Made by a program: the position numbers and the translations under genes. From positions 96,050 to 160,049 of the forward strand of contig CAVSND010000020.1 of the NCBI GenBank assembly GCA_963729215.1: a stretch of DNA of 64,000 nt, in the 5' to 3' direction. This DNA comes from CAVQJU01 sp963729215. GTDB lineage: Bacteria > Acidobacteriota > Vicinamibacteria > Vicinamibacterales > CAVVIG01. The notes under the pieces are model-generated. The model was not told the DNA's origin. It ran no database searches and was given only the letters and a program-made list of their open reading frames with translations. Shown one piece after another: positions 7,206-15,960 of the stretch. The first letter of the stretch is position 1. Every line of letters starts with the position of its first letter.

Positions 7206-10200
7206 GTGGTCAGAGTGTTGAAGACGGTAGGCATGCTCGCGTGCCTCGTCCTGTTGCCGACGCTGGCGTTTGCGCAGGCGTCGATCACAGGCGTGGTCAA
7301 GGACTCATCCGGCGCCGTGCTGCCGGGTGTGACGGTCGAAACGGCAAGCCCGGTGCTCATCGAGAAAACCCGCGAGGCGGTGACCGATGGCTCGGGGCTC
7401 TATCGCATTCTGGATCTTCGGCCGGGCACCTACACGGTGACGTTCTCGCTGCCGGGCTTCACCACGGTGAAGCGCGAGGGCATCGAGCTGAGCGGTTCGT
7501 TCATCGCGACCATCAACGCCGACATGAAGGTCGGCGGCGTGGCCGAAACGATCACGGTGAGCGGCGAAACGCCGATCGTGGACGTCCAGAGCGTCAAGCG
7601 CCAGACCACTCTCAGCAATGAAACCCTGACGACGGTGCCGACGGCGCGGTCGTGGGCGGCCACCGCCGTCCTGATCCCCGGCATCGTGATTCAGGCGGGC
7701 ACCAGCGCGGACATCCAGGTGACGCCGCAGATGACGGTGTTCGGCGGCGCCGGCGGGCGCGCGAACGAAGGCCGCATGCAGGTCGACGGCCTGAACACGG
7801 GCGCGGCCCTGAACGGCGGCGGCGTGTCCACGTATGTCGCGGACATTTCGAACGCGGCCGAAGTCGTGACGACGACGTCGGGCGGCCTCGGCGAAGCCGA
7901 AGTCGGCGGTCCGACGCTCAGCATCGTCCCGAAGAGCGGCGGCAACATCGTGAAAGGCGCCGTCTATCTGTCAGGCGTCAGCAGCGGCATGGTCGGCAGC
8001 AATTACAGCGACGCGCTGAAGGCGGCCGGTCTCAGCACCCCCGGCAAGCTCCTGCAGCAGTGGGACTACACGGGCGGCGTCGGCGGGCCGATCTTCAAGG
8101 ATCGTCTCTGGTATTACGGCACGCTGCGCGACGAAGGGCAGCACCGGTCGATTCCCGGCGTCTTCCCGAACCTGAACGCCGGCGACCCGACGAAGTTCAG
8201 CTACTCGCCGGACACGACCGAAGCAGGCGCAGGGCGCGGAGAGCTTCCAGCTCGCCAGCATCCGCCTGACGGCGCAGATCACGCCGCGCAACAAGTTCAA
8301 CTACCACCAGGACCTGCAGTGGCCCTGCAACGGCTCGGCGTTCACGTCGAGCGGCGACGGTTGCCGCGCGCAGACAGACTCGGGCGCGTTCGTCGGATCG
8401 CTGGGCCTCGGCGGCCTGACCGCTTCGGTCTCGCCCGAAACGGCCGGCTACCTGCACACGCTGGTGAAGAACAGCCAGTTCACGTGGTCGTCGCCCGTGA
8501 CCAACCGCCTGCTCCTCGAAGCCGGTCTCGGCACGTATCGCGCGGCATGGGGACCGTTTGAAGCCCCGGGCAACCCGACGCGGGGCCTGGCGCGCATCAC
8601 CGAGCTGGCAGCGCTCAACGGCGCCATCGCCGAACTTCCAGTACCGTTCGGCCAACTGGGCGCACGACTGGGACAACCCCAACACGTGGCGCGATGGCGG
8701 CGTCCGTATGTCACCGGCGGCCACGCCTTCAAGGCCGGCTACATCGGCGGCTACCTCGTCGAGGACATCCAGAACTTCGGCAACGACCTCAACCTCGCCT
8801 ACACGTTCAACGGCGGGGTTCCGATCGTCGCTGACGCAGACGCTGCGCGTCTACACGCAGAGCGACCGCGTCCGCTACGACGCGCTCTACGGGCAGGACC
8901 AGTGGACGATGGGCAAGATGACGGTGCAGGGCGCCCTGCGGTTCGACCACGCGTGGAGCTACTCGCCGGAGCAGACCATCGGGCCGACGAACTTCCTCAA
9001 CTCGCAGCTGACCTTCCCGCGCACCGACGGCGTCAACTACAAGGACATCTCGCTGCGCGGCGGGGTGGCCTTCGACGTCTTCGGCAACGGCAAGACGGCC
9101 GTGAAGGTGAACGCCGGCAAGTACGAGGACCCGGCGAGCAACCTGAACAACAACTACTCGATCAGCAACCCGATCGCGCGCATCGCGACCACCACCACGC
9201 GGACGTGGACGGACACGAACAACGAACTTCGTCCCGGATTGCAACCTGCAATACGCAGGCCGCCAACGGTGAGTGCCGGGCCGGCAACCAGCAGGCGTTC
9301 GGCACGGCGACGCCCATCACGGCGGCGATCGATCACAACCTGCTCAACGGCTGGGGCATCCGTCCGAACGACTGGCAGATCGGCGCGTCGGTCCAGCAGC
9401 AGCTGGCGTCGCGCGTCTCCATCGAGGTCGGCTACTTCCGCCGCTGGCTGGGCAACTTCACGGCGACCGACAACCTGCTCGTGGCGCCCGGCCGACTTCA
9501 CGAAGTTCAGCATCACGGCGCCGTCCGATCCGCGCCTGCCTGGCGGCGGCGGCTACGCGGTCACCGACCTCTACAACGTCGTCCCGGGCAAGTTCGGACA
9601 GACGTCCAACATCATCACCGATGCGGCCAACTACGGCGACCAGTATCAGAAGTACAACGGGATGCTGATCAACTTCTCGGCCCGCAACATGAAAGGCCTG
9701 ACGCTCCAGGGCGGCATCAACACCGGCAAGACGGTGAACGACTACTGCGCGAACCGTGCGCAGCTGCCGGAAATCTCGATCGGCATCTTCGGAGCGATTG
9801 CGAGCCCGTCCAATCCGTGGTGCCACGTCGATCCCGGGCTTCGTCACCAAGGCGAACGCGATCGCGTCCTACATCATCCCGAAGGCCGACGTGCTCATCG
9901 CGGGCACGTTCCGGTCGGACCAGGGCGCACCGCTGCGCGCCACCTGGAACGCGCCGACGGCCACGGTCATCAACCCGGCCCTGGGTCGCCCGATTTCGGG
10001 CGGCGCCACGACGCTCGCGGTTGATCTCGTCAATCCCGGCGACGTCTGGGGCGACCGCGTCAACGAGCTCGACTTCCGGTTCGGCAAGATCCTGAAGTTC
10101 GGCCGGATGCGGACCAACGTCGGTTTCGACATCTACAACAGCCTCAACCAGGCGGCCGTGCTGACCTACAACCAGACGTTCGTTCCGAACGGCACGTGGC

Positions 10201-10262
10201 TGGCGCCGACCTCGGTGCTGACGCCCCGGTTCTACAAGATCAGCGCGCAGATCGACTTCTAG
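7206..10262 (+). CDS. TonB-dependent receptor 1, Oar/carboxypeptidase-regulatory-like, heavily frameshifted
   Basis: An outer-membrane receptor of about 1,000 residues, starting at the GTG at 7206 (AGGAGG six bases upstream). Order of parts: signal peptide ending TLAFAQ; a carboxypeptidase-regulatory-like domain (ASITGVVKDSSGAVLPGVTV, then GSGLYRILDLRPGTYTVTF); a plug with ANEGRMQVDGLN; and a long beta-barrel ending in the aromatic IDF. Barrel landmarks are NLNAGDPTKFSYSPD, TWSSPVTNRLLLEAG, YVTGGHAFKAGY, GGVAFDVFGNGKTAVKVNAG and YNSLNQAAVLTYNQTF. Reading the whole receptor needs about seven frame changes, near 8225, 8635, 8705, 8815, 9235, 9490 and 9835. That is denser than in any other gene here, so real decay cannot be excluded, although every segment still matches the family. 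The transported ligand is unknown. Confidence 0.85.
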
Positions 10263-10285
10263 CATCGGCTCGTCGGATAACCTGG

Positions 10286-10317
10286 GGGCGGCGAGCGAAA
10301 GTTCGCCGCCCTTTTTT
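10286..10317 (+). terminator. Rho-independent terminator after TonB receptor 1
   Basis: GGGCGGCGA (10286-10294) pairs with TTCGCCGCCC (10302-10311) across a seven-base loop and is followed directly by TTTTTT. It lies 24 bases after the stop codon. Confidence 0.9.
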
Positions 10318-10321
10318 GTAC

Positions 10322-10456
10322 GAACGTCGAGGGTAGAGGTTGGAGGGTAGAGGTTAAAGGGTAGAGGTTGGGGGTTAGAGGTTAGTTAGAGGTAGAGAGA
10401 AACGGCGGGTCTTCGCTTCTCTCTCCGTTCTACGTTCTACGTTCTGCGTTTTACGT
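10322..10456. repeat. Compound repeat: 'GGGTAGAGGTT' array joined to an 'ACGTTCTACG' array
   Basis: Left half (10327-10400): four or five units like GAGGGTAGAGGTTG. Middle: AGAGAGAA/TTCTCTCT around 10397-10427. Right half (10428-10456): 7-base units TTCTACG/TTCTACG/TTCTGCG/TTTTACG, the same family as copy 1 at 64-196. The TAA stop of ureG (10451-10453) lies inside the right half. Confidence 0.75.
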
Positions 10457-11164
10457 TTTCACCGTCCCGCCTACCGCCCGTTCCCATGTCGCGACCAGAT
10501 GGCGCACGATCTCTTCCACTCCAACGCCATTGGTGACCTGCGCGAACACCGTCGGGCCGTCGCCGCGCATGCGCGCCGCGTCGCGGGCCATGACGCCCAG
10601 ATCCGCGCCGACGAGCGGGGCCAGGTCCGTCTTGTTGATGACGAGCAGGTCCGACTGCGTGATGCCCGGGCCGCCTTTGCGCGGGATCTTGTCGCCGCCC
10701 GAGACGTCGATCACGTAGATCGTGTAGTCCACCAGCTCGCGGCTGAACTGCGCGGCGAGGTTGTCGCCGCCGCTCTCGACGAGGAGGAGGCTCGGCCGGA
10801 CGTCTTCCATCAGCTCCTCGAGCGCGACGAGGTTGTGGCTGATGTCCTCGCGGATGGCGGCGTGCGGGCAGCCGCCGGTCTCGACGGCCCTGATCCGTGT
10901 CTCGTCGAGCGCCTTGTTGCGGACGAGAAACTCGGCGTCCTCGCGCGTGAAGATGTCGTTGGTCACGACGCCCAGGCTGTGCGTGTCGCGAAGCGCGCGG
11001 CAGAGCGCGAGCATCAACGCCGTCTTGCCGCTGCCGACGGGCCCGCCGATGCCGACGGTGAAGCTGCGCGCCTCGTAGTCGCGCGAGATGGGCGCGTCCC
11101 GTTCGTGGAAGAGGCCCGGGTGGTCGTGGTGTTCGTGCGTGTGCGGGTGCCCGATTTCGTGCAT
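10451..11164 (-). CDS. ureG: Urease accessory GTPase UreG
   Basis: 237 residues from the ATG at 11164; longer upstream reading runs backwards through ureF and is rejected. UreG is the SIMIBI-class GTPase that powers nickel delivery to urease in the UreF-UreD-UreG complex. Visible motifs: P-loop GGPVGSGKTAL, switch region VVTNDIFTREDAEFL, the CPH metal-binding motif in ETGGCPHAAIRED, and the guanine-specificity motif NKTDLAP. The N-terminus is a histidine-rich tail (HEIGHPHTHEHHDH), which may bind or store nickel; this could partly compensate for the lack of ureE in the operon (inference). It lies 32 bases after ureF. Its last codons and stop fall in a palindromic repeat. Confidence 0.97.
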   Translation of the reverse strand: MHEIGHPHTHEHHDHPGLFHERDAPISRDYEARSFTVGIGGPVGSGKTALMLALCRALRDTHSLGVVTNDIFTREDAEFLVRNKALDETRIRAVETGGCPHAAIREDISHNLVALEELMEDVRPSLLLVESGGDNLAAQFSRELVDYTIYVIDVSGGDKIPRKGGPGITQSDLLVINKTDLAPLVGADLGVMARDAARMRGDGPTVFAQVTNGVGVEEIVRHLVATWERAVGGTVKT

Positions 11165-11176
11165 GTCAACTCCTGC

Positions 11177-11201
11177 CGTCCGGCTGAAGCCGGACGCTAC
11201 G
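11177..11201. repeat. Short palindrome 'CGTAGCGTCCGGC-TTCA-GCCGGACG', copy 1
   Basis: CGTCCGGC (11177-11184), a four-base loop TGAA and GCCGGACG (11189-11196), followed by CTACG. It fills the ureF-ureG gap, and the ureF stop codon (minus-strand TAG at 11197-11199) is part of the repeat. Related palindromes occur at 14111-14130 and 21312-21366, and a variant at 32533-32599. Confidence 0.8.
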
Positions 11202-11865
11202 ATTGGAATAATCGCGAATACAACCGATCGTGCGACGCCTGCCAGAGATCCGCGAGCGGCGCGGTCTGCGCCGCGTCCTCGACTGCGATCGCCATCCCCA
11301 TGGCCAGCGCGCGATCGAGGTCGTCCGCCCGCTCGTCCAGCAGGCGCTGCGCGTCGGTGGTGCCGGTGATGCCGAGGCGGACGGCGGCCGACAGCGTGCC
11401 GCGGCACACGCCGAACAGGAACAGGCGCGCCGCGGCCTGGCGATCGACGCCAAGCGCACGGAGGCTCGCGCCGAAAATCGGCGCGTGGTGACGAGCCAGA
11501 GACGACGACCGCACGCTGTCGCACAGCGCCCGGATTTCCGGGCGAGGGAACGATCGCTCGACCGTGCCGATCCAGGCACGTCCCTGGACGCGGCTGGCAC
11601 GGTTGGCGACCGGGTTGCGCAGGAACGCGTCGCAGCGCCCGTCGAGCGCCCCGAGCGCCGCCGGATCGTCGTGCGCGCCCATGACAAAGGGCAGGCTGCC
11701 GGAGGCAGCCTGCATCACCGCGTCCCGGACGAACCGCGCCAGCGAGGCGGCGGTGACCTCGCCCTGCTGCCACGCCGCTTCAAGACCGCTCGAGTGGGCG
11801 AAGCCTCCTGCCGGAAAGGCCGAGTCGGCCAACTGCCACTCGAGCCACGAAGAGAATCTGGTCAT
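11197..11865 (-). CDS. ureF: Urease accessory protein UreF
   Basis: 222 residues, close to the usual 220-230. UreF is the all-helical protein that couples the UreG GTPase to UreD and apo-urease during nickel insertion. Family signatures: WLEWQLADSAFPAGGFAHSS near the N-terminus (the conserved S-x-F-P-x-G-x-F/Y-x-x-S-x-G-L-E block), the following GLEAAWQQGEV, the central RHHAPIFGASLRALGV and the late GVCRGTLSAAVRLGITG. The start codon ATG (11863-11865) and the next codons (ATGACCAGA) are part of the palindromic repeat at 11861-11962, so no ordinary ribosome site is seen. The stop codon lies in a second repeat. The frame is intact. Confidence 0.95.
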   Translation of the reverse strand: MTRFSSWLEWQLADSAFPAGGFAHSSGLEAAWQQGEVTAASLARFVRDAVMQAASGSLPFVMGAHDDPAALGALDGRCDAFLRNPVANRASRVQGRAWIGTVERSFPRPEIRALCDSVRSSSLARHHAPIFGASLRALGVDRQAAARLFLFGVCRGTLSAAVRLGITGTTDAQRLLDERADDLDRALAMGMAIAVEDAAQTAPLADLWQASHDRLYSRLFQS

Positions 11866-11962
11866 TTGGTCATCTCGTCATCTGGTCATCGTTTGGCAAT
11901 TGGACAATCTGATCAATGAATCAACGATGACCAGATGATGAGATGACCAGATGACCAAATTC
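11861..11962. repeat. Palindromic repeat, 'ATGACCAG' family, copy 2
   Basis: Same design as copies at 4071 and 17564: left arm GTCATTTGGTCATCTCGTCA, TCATCGTT on the left of the core and AACGATGA on the right, right arm ACCAGATGATGAGATGACCA ending ACCAAATTCG. It lies between ureC and ureF, and its outer unit supplies the ureF start codon. Confidence 0.85.
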
Positions 11963-11968
11963 GCCCGG

Positions 11969-13685
11969 TCAGAACAGAAAGTACCGCTGCGCCAGCGGTA
12001 GCACCGCAGCGGGCGCCGAGACGAGTCTTTCTCCATCAGCCGTGACCGTGTAGGTTTCCGGATCGACGTGCATGACCGGCATCGTGTCGTTGAGCTTCAT
12101 GTCGCGCTTGCCCAGGTTGCGGCAGCCGCGCACCGCCACCATCCGCTTGCCGACGCCGTAGCGGCCGGCGATGCCGGCCTCGAGCGACGACTGCGACACG
12201 AACGCGAGGGAGATCGCCGCCGTGGCGCGCCCGAACGCGCCGAACATCGGCCGCATGAGCACGGGCTGCGGCGTGGGAATCGACGCGTTCGCGTCGCCCA
12301 TCTGCGCCCACGCGATGAAGCCGCCCTTGATGACCATCTCCGGCTTGACGCCGAAGAACTCGGGGCGCCACAACACGAGGTCGGCCAGCTTGCCCGCCTC
12401 GACCGAGCCCACCTCGTGCGACATCCCATGCGCGATGGCGGGGTTGATCGTGTACTTGGCGATGTAGCGCCTGATGCGCACGTTGTCGTTCGCGCCCTGC
12501 TCCGCGGCAAGCCGGCCGCGCTCGTGCCGCATCTTGTCGGCTGTCTGCCACGTCCGGCAGATCACCTCGCCGACGCGGCCCATCGCCTGGCTGTCGCTCG
12601 ACATCATGCTGATCGCGCCCAGGTCGTGCAGCACGTCCTCGGCGGCGATCGTCTCGCCGCGGATCCGGCTTTCCGCGAACGCCACGTCCTCCGCGATGTT
12701 CTTGTCGAGGTGATGGCAGACCATCAGCATGTCGAGGTGTTCGTCGAGCGTGTTGACGGTGTAGGGCCGCGTGGGGTTCGTCGAGCTTGGCAGCACGTTC
12801 GGCTCGCCGCACACGCGGATGATGTCCGGCGCGTGCCCGCCGCCCGCGCCCTCCGTGTGGTACGTGTGGATCGTCCGGCCCTTGAAGGCCGCGATCGAGT
12901 CGTCTACGAAGCCCGATTCGTTCAGCGTGTCCGTGTGAATCGTGACCTGCACGTCGTGCTGCTCGGCGACGCGCAGGCACGCGTCGATCGCCGCGGGCGT
13001 CGTGCCCCAGTCCTCGTGCAGCTTCAACCCGATCGCGCCGCCGAGGATCTGTTCGACCAGGCCCTCGGGCGCCGACGAATTGCCCTTGCCCGTGAAGCCG
13101 AAGTTCATCGGGAACACGTCCGTGGACTCGAGCATCAGGCGGATATGCCCGCTCCCCGGCGTACAGGTCGTCGCGTTGGTCCCAGTGGCCGGTCCCGTGC
13201 CGCCGCCGACGAACGTCGTCACGCCGCTCGCGAGCGCGGTGAAGATCTGCTGCGGCGAGATGAAGTGGATGTGCGTGTCGATGCCGCCCGCCGTGACGAT
13301 GAGGCCTTCCGCCGGCGATGGCTTCGGTGGTGACGCCGACGACCATGCCGGGCGAGACGCCGGCCATGACGTCGGGATTGCCGGCCTTGCCGATGCCGCT
13401 GATGCGCCCCGCCTTGATGCCGATGTCGGCCTTGTAGATGCCGGTGTAGTCGACGATCAGCGCGTTGGTGATGACGCAGTCGAGGGCGTCCGCCTCGCTG
13501 ACGCCGGTCGCCTGGCCCATGCCGTCGCGCAGCACCTTGCCGCCGCCGAACTTGCATTCGTCGCCGTAGACCGCGTGATCGCGTTCGACTTCGGCCGAGA
13601 GCCCGGTGTCGCCGAGGCGCACGCGGTCGCCGGTCGTCGGGCCGAACAGCGCCGCGTAGTGGGAGCGATCAATGGAATGGGACAT
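11969..13685 (-). CDS. ureC: Urease alpha subunit, one frameshift
   Basis: The nickel-containing catalytic subunit hydrolysing urea to ammonia and carbamate; about 571 residues, the normal length. It starts MSHSIDRSHYAALFGPTTGD. Active-site parts are all present: GGIDTHIHFISPQ (nickel ligands), GLKLHEDWGTTP (carbamylated lysine and the neighbouring histidine), VTIHTDTLNESGF, the mobile flap VCHHLD with its cysteine and histidine, and MMSSDSQAMGRVGEVI. Near 13320 the sequence reads GGCGGAAGGCC where TEAIAGEGLIVTAGG needs GGCGAAGGCC: one extra G splits the gene. Removing it restores a full UreC. The operon order is D-AB-C-F-G. Confidence 0.96.
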
Positions 13686-13775
13686 AGGGGTTCGAGGGGT
13701 TCAAGAGGTTCAAGGGGTTCAAGGGGTTCAGAGGTTCACGAGGTTCACGAGTCACGAGCCAGGTCCACGGGTTCA
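13686..13775. repeat. 'GAACCTCT' family repeat, copy 2
   Basis: Nine-base units GGTTCAAGG/GGTTCGAGG in one direction only on the plus strand, degrading to GGTTCACGA toward 13775. It fills the gap between ureAB and ureC, and the ureAB stop codon (13773-13775) lies in its last unit. No obvious ribosome site for ureC remains; the sequence just upstream of the ureC ATG is the repeat. Confidence 0.75.
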
Positions 13776-14489
13776 CGAGTTGCCGGCGTTCTCGAATTCG
13801 CGGGCGAAGTCGTTGCCGCCGCGGATGACGGCGTTGCCGGCGATGGCGACCAGCGCGACGGTGCGGGTTTCGCCGGGTTCGAAGCGGACCGCCGTGCCGG
13901 CGGGGATGTCGAGCCGCATGCCGTACGACGCGCGGCGGTCGAAGGCGAGGGCGCGGTTGGTTTCGACGAAGTGATAGTGGCTGCCGACCTGGATCGGACG
14001 ATCGCCCGTGTTCGTGACGGCGAGCTGCGCCGTCTTGCGCCCGTCGTTCGCCGCGATTTGCCCCGGCGCACACGTAATCGCTCCGGGCGTGCTCGCGTCG
14101 GCTGCCGTCGCGTCCGGCTTCGGCCGGACGTTCGCCGGCACCGGCAGGAAGCTTCCGTAGAGCGCCAACTCCAGATCGCCGTGCTCGGCAGCGATCGGAT
14201 GATGCACCGTCACGAGCTTGGTGCCGTCGGGGAACGTCCCCTCGACCTGCACTTCGTGCACGAGCTCCGGCACGCCGTCCATCACGTCGGCGCGGCCAAG
14301 GAGCCGGCGGCCGAGATCCATCAGCGTGGCGACCGATTGCCCGTCGCGGATGAACTCCAGGATCTGCGTGGCGATGAGCGCGACCGCTTCCGGATGATTC
14401 AACCGCACGCCGCGCGCCAGCCGCTTCTGCGCCAGCACGCCGGCCTGATGCAGCGTGAGCTTGTCGATTTCATGCGGCGTCAAATGCAT
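13773..14489 (-). CDS. ureAB: Fused urease gamma-beta subunit
   Basis: 238 residues joining the gamma and beta subunits in one chain, the arrangement known from Helicobacter UreA. Residues 1-100 are UreA-like (MHLTPHEIDKLTLHQAGVLA; RLNHPEAVALIATQILEFIR; LVTVHHPI). Residues about 133-238 are UreB-like (VTNTGDRPIQVGSHYHFVET; MRLDIPAGTAVRFEPGETR). The linker, residues about 118-128, is encoded by a short palindrome (14111-14130) of a family found between genes elsewhere in this window, giving VRPKPDAT. The frame is intact. The start at 14489 follows a repeat array whose AGAGGTTCG units could act as weak ribosome sites. Confidence 0.95.
   Translation of the reverse strand: MHLTPHEIDKLTLHQAGVLAQKRLARGVRLNHPEAVALIATQILEFIRDGQSVATLMDLGRRLLGRADVMDGVPELVHEVQVEGTFPDGTKLVTVHHPIAAEHGDLELALYGSFLPVPANVRPKPDATAADASTPGAITCAPGQIAANDGRKTAQLAVTNTGDRPIQVGSHYHFVETNRALAFDRRASYGMRLDIPAGTAVRFEPGETRTVALVAIAGNAVIRGGNDFAREFENAGNS
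14111..14130. repeat. Short palindrome inside the ureAB linker
   Basis: CGTCCGGC-TTCG-GCCGGACG, a perfect 8-bp stem with a four-base loop. It matches the intergenic palindrome at 11177-11196 (loop TGAA) apart from the loop. It is in frame and adds residues only to the linker between the gamma and beta domains. Confidence 0.75.
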
Positions 14490-14575
14490 CAGCGAACCTC
14501 TTGAACCTCTCGAACCTCTAGAACCTCTCGAACCTCTCGAACCCCTCGAACCTTTCGAACCCCTCGAACCTCTAG
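14490..14575. repeat. 'GAACCTCT' family repeat, copy 3
   Basis: About nine units of 9 bp (GAACCTCTC, GAACCTCTA, GAACCCCTC) on the plus strand, between ureD and ureAB. It touches the ureD stop codon on one side and the ureAB start on the other. Confidence 0.85.
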
Positions 14576-15291
14576 AACTTACAAGCCCATGGATCGTCGC
14601 CCAGCAGCGACGGCACGACGGCCAGATACTGCCGCAGCGCGGCGCCCACCTGTTCGACCGAGACGCCCGCCACCCGCAGGAGGACACCATCGTCTCCGAG
14701 CGGCGCCGCGGAGACGAGCAGGTCGGCGCGCTTCGGCACCGCCGCCGATCCGAGCGAGCCGGCGAGCTGGGCGGCCGTCGTCCGCAGCGCGGGGCCCGAC
14801 AGCACGGCCATCGCGAGGCAGTTGAAGCGATCCATGCGCTCCGCGAGGATGCCGTGTTCCGGCGACAGCACCAGGCCGTCGTGCAGCACGAGCCGTTCGC
14901 CGCGCGAGATGCGCGTGTGGCTGCGGTACTCGTCGAACTGCCACCGCTCGCCCGAGCCGATCCGTCCGGCCGTCAGCCAGTCCACCAGCACGAGGCTCGC
15001 GCCGTCGGCGAGGTGCACGTGCTGCTCCTGTGTGTATCGCGATCCCGCGAAGCAGACGACCGGATCCGGCAGCAGCACGAGCAGGCTATCGTCATCGACG
15101 CGCGCGCGCAATCGTTGCGACGCGCCGCGGTCCGACCGGTACACTTTTGTCGACGCTTGTGTCGCGACGAGCGCGTGCGCTCCGGGATCGACGGTGATCC
15201 CGATCGACAACGCGTCGCCGCCGAGCAGGCCGCCGCCGTACGTCGAAAGGTAGACCCAGGCCGACTCGCCGGCGTGTCCAGGGTTGAGCAC
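14572..15291 (-). CDS. ureD: Urease accessory protein UreD/UreH, start uncertain
   Basis: UreD binds apo-urease and channels nickel from UreG/UreF. Family features: LNPGHAGESAWVYLSTYGGGLLGGD, THALVATQAS-like STKVYRS, the PDPVVCFAGSRYTQEQ stretch and LVDWLTAGRIGSGERWQFDEY. From the GTG at 15291 it gives 239 residues, but similarity clearly continues upstream in the same frame (GELQFTRVRSATALTRALAA, then SPLKV) to about 15380. No ATG, GTG or TTG is found there before an in-frame stop near 15427. Either an unusual start such as CTG is used or a base is missing. A cyclophilin gene ends just upstream, so ureD may be read from its promoter. Confidence 0.9.
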   Translation of the reverse strand: MLNPGHAGESAWVYLSTYGGGLLGGDALSIGITVDPGAHALVATQASTKVYRSDRGASQRLRARVDDDSLLVLLPDPVVCFAGSRYTQEQHVHLADGASLVLVDWLTAGRIGSGERWQFDEYRSHTRISRGERLVLHDGLVLSPEHGILAERMDRFNCLAMAVLSGPALRTTAAQLAGSLGSAAVPKRADLLVSAAPLGDDGVLLRVAGVSVEQVGAALRQYLAVVPSLLGDDPWACKF

Positions 15292-15406
15292 CTTGAGCGG
15301 GCTGGCGGCCAGCGCGCGCGTCAGCGCCGTGGCGCTGCGGACGCGCGTGAACTGCAGCTCGCCGACCCCTGGCGCCGTGGGTGCCGTTGTCAGCGTCGCC
15401 GTAACG

Positions 15407-15919
15407 CTATTTTCTTTCGATCGTCACGGACTCGACGGTGATGGGCTTGATCGGACGATCGCCGGGTTTGCTCGTCGCCGTCGAGCCAATCTTCTTGATC
15501 ACGTCCATGCCGGAAACAACTTCGCCGAAGACGGTGTGCTTGTTGTCCAGCCACGACGTCTCGGCCAGCGTGATGAAGAACTGCCCGCCGTTGGTGTTGG
15601 GTCCGCGGTTGGCCATCGACAGGATGCCCGGCTTGGTGTGCCGGAGCGTGGGATGGAACTCGTCCTCGAAGTTGTACCCGGGCCCGCCGGTGCCTTGTCC
15701 GAGCGGATCGCCGCCCTGAATCATGAAGGCGTCGATCACGCGGTGGAAGACGGTGCCGTTGTAGTAGGGCGTCTTCACTTTCTTGCCGGAGCGCGGATCG
15801 GTCCACTCCTTCGTGCCCTCGGCCAGTCCGGTGAAGTTCGCCACTGTTTTCGGCGCCTTGTCGTCGAACAACTGGATCGTGAAGTTACCTTCGCTGGTTG
15901 TGAAATGCGCGTACAACAT
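15407..15919 (-). CDS. Cyclophilin-type peptidyl-prolyl isomerase, cytosolic
   Basis: 170 residues from the ATG at 15919, with no signal peptide. It catalyses cis-trans isomerisation of proline peptide bonds. Landmarks: NFTIQLFDDKAPKTVANFTG, the active-site arginine in TVFHRVIDAFMIQGGDP, GPGYNFEDEF, MANRGPNTNGGQFFIT (Q-F-F catalytic block) and HTVFGEVVSGMDVI. The insertion TKEWTDPRSGKKVKTPYY is typical of bacterial PpiB-like proteins in Acidobacteria. The start is 41 bases from the divergent phzF-like gene, so the two share a regulatory region. A second, exported cyclophilin lies at 16889. Confidence 0.95.
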   Translation of the reverse strand: MLYAHFTTSEGNFTIQLFDDKAPKTVANFTGLAEGTKEWTDPRSGKKVKTPYYNGTVFHRVIDAFMIQGGDPLGQGTGGPGYNFEDEFHPTLRHTKPGILSMANRGPNTNGGQFFITLAETSWLDNKHTVFGEVVSGMDVIKKIGSTATSKPGDRPIKPITVESVTIERK

Positions 15920-15960
15920 TGATATGCTCTCTCCGTGGTCGGCTGCTGCGGCCCGCGACG

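Noticed and set aside
11173..11687. Alternative minus-strand frame across ureF
   Set aside because: Arg/Ser-rich shadow; the UreF frame is full-length with all family motifs.
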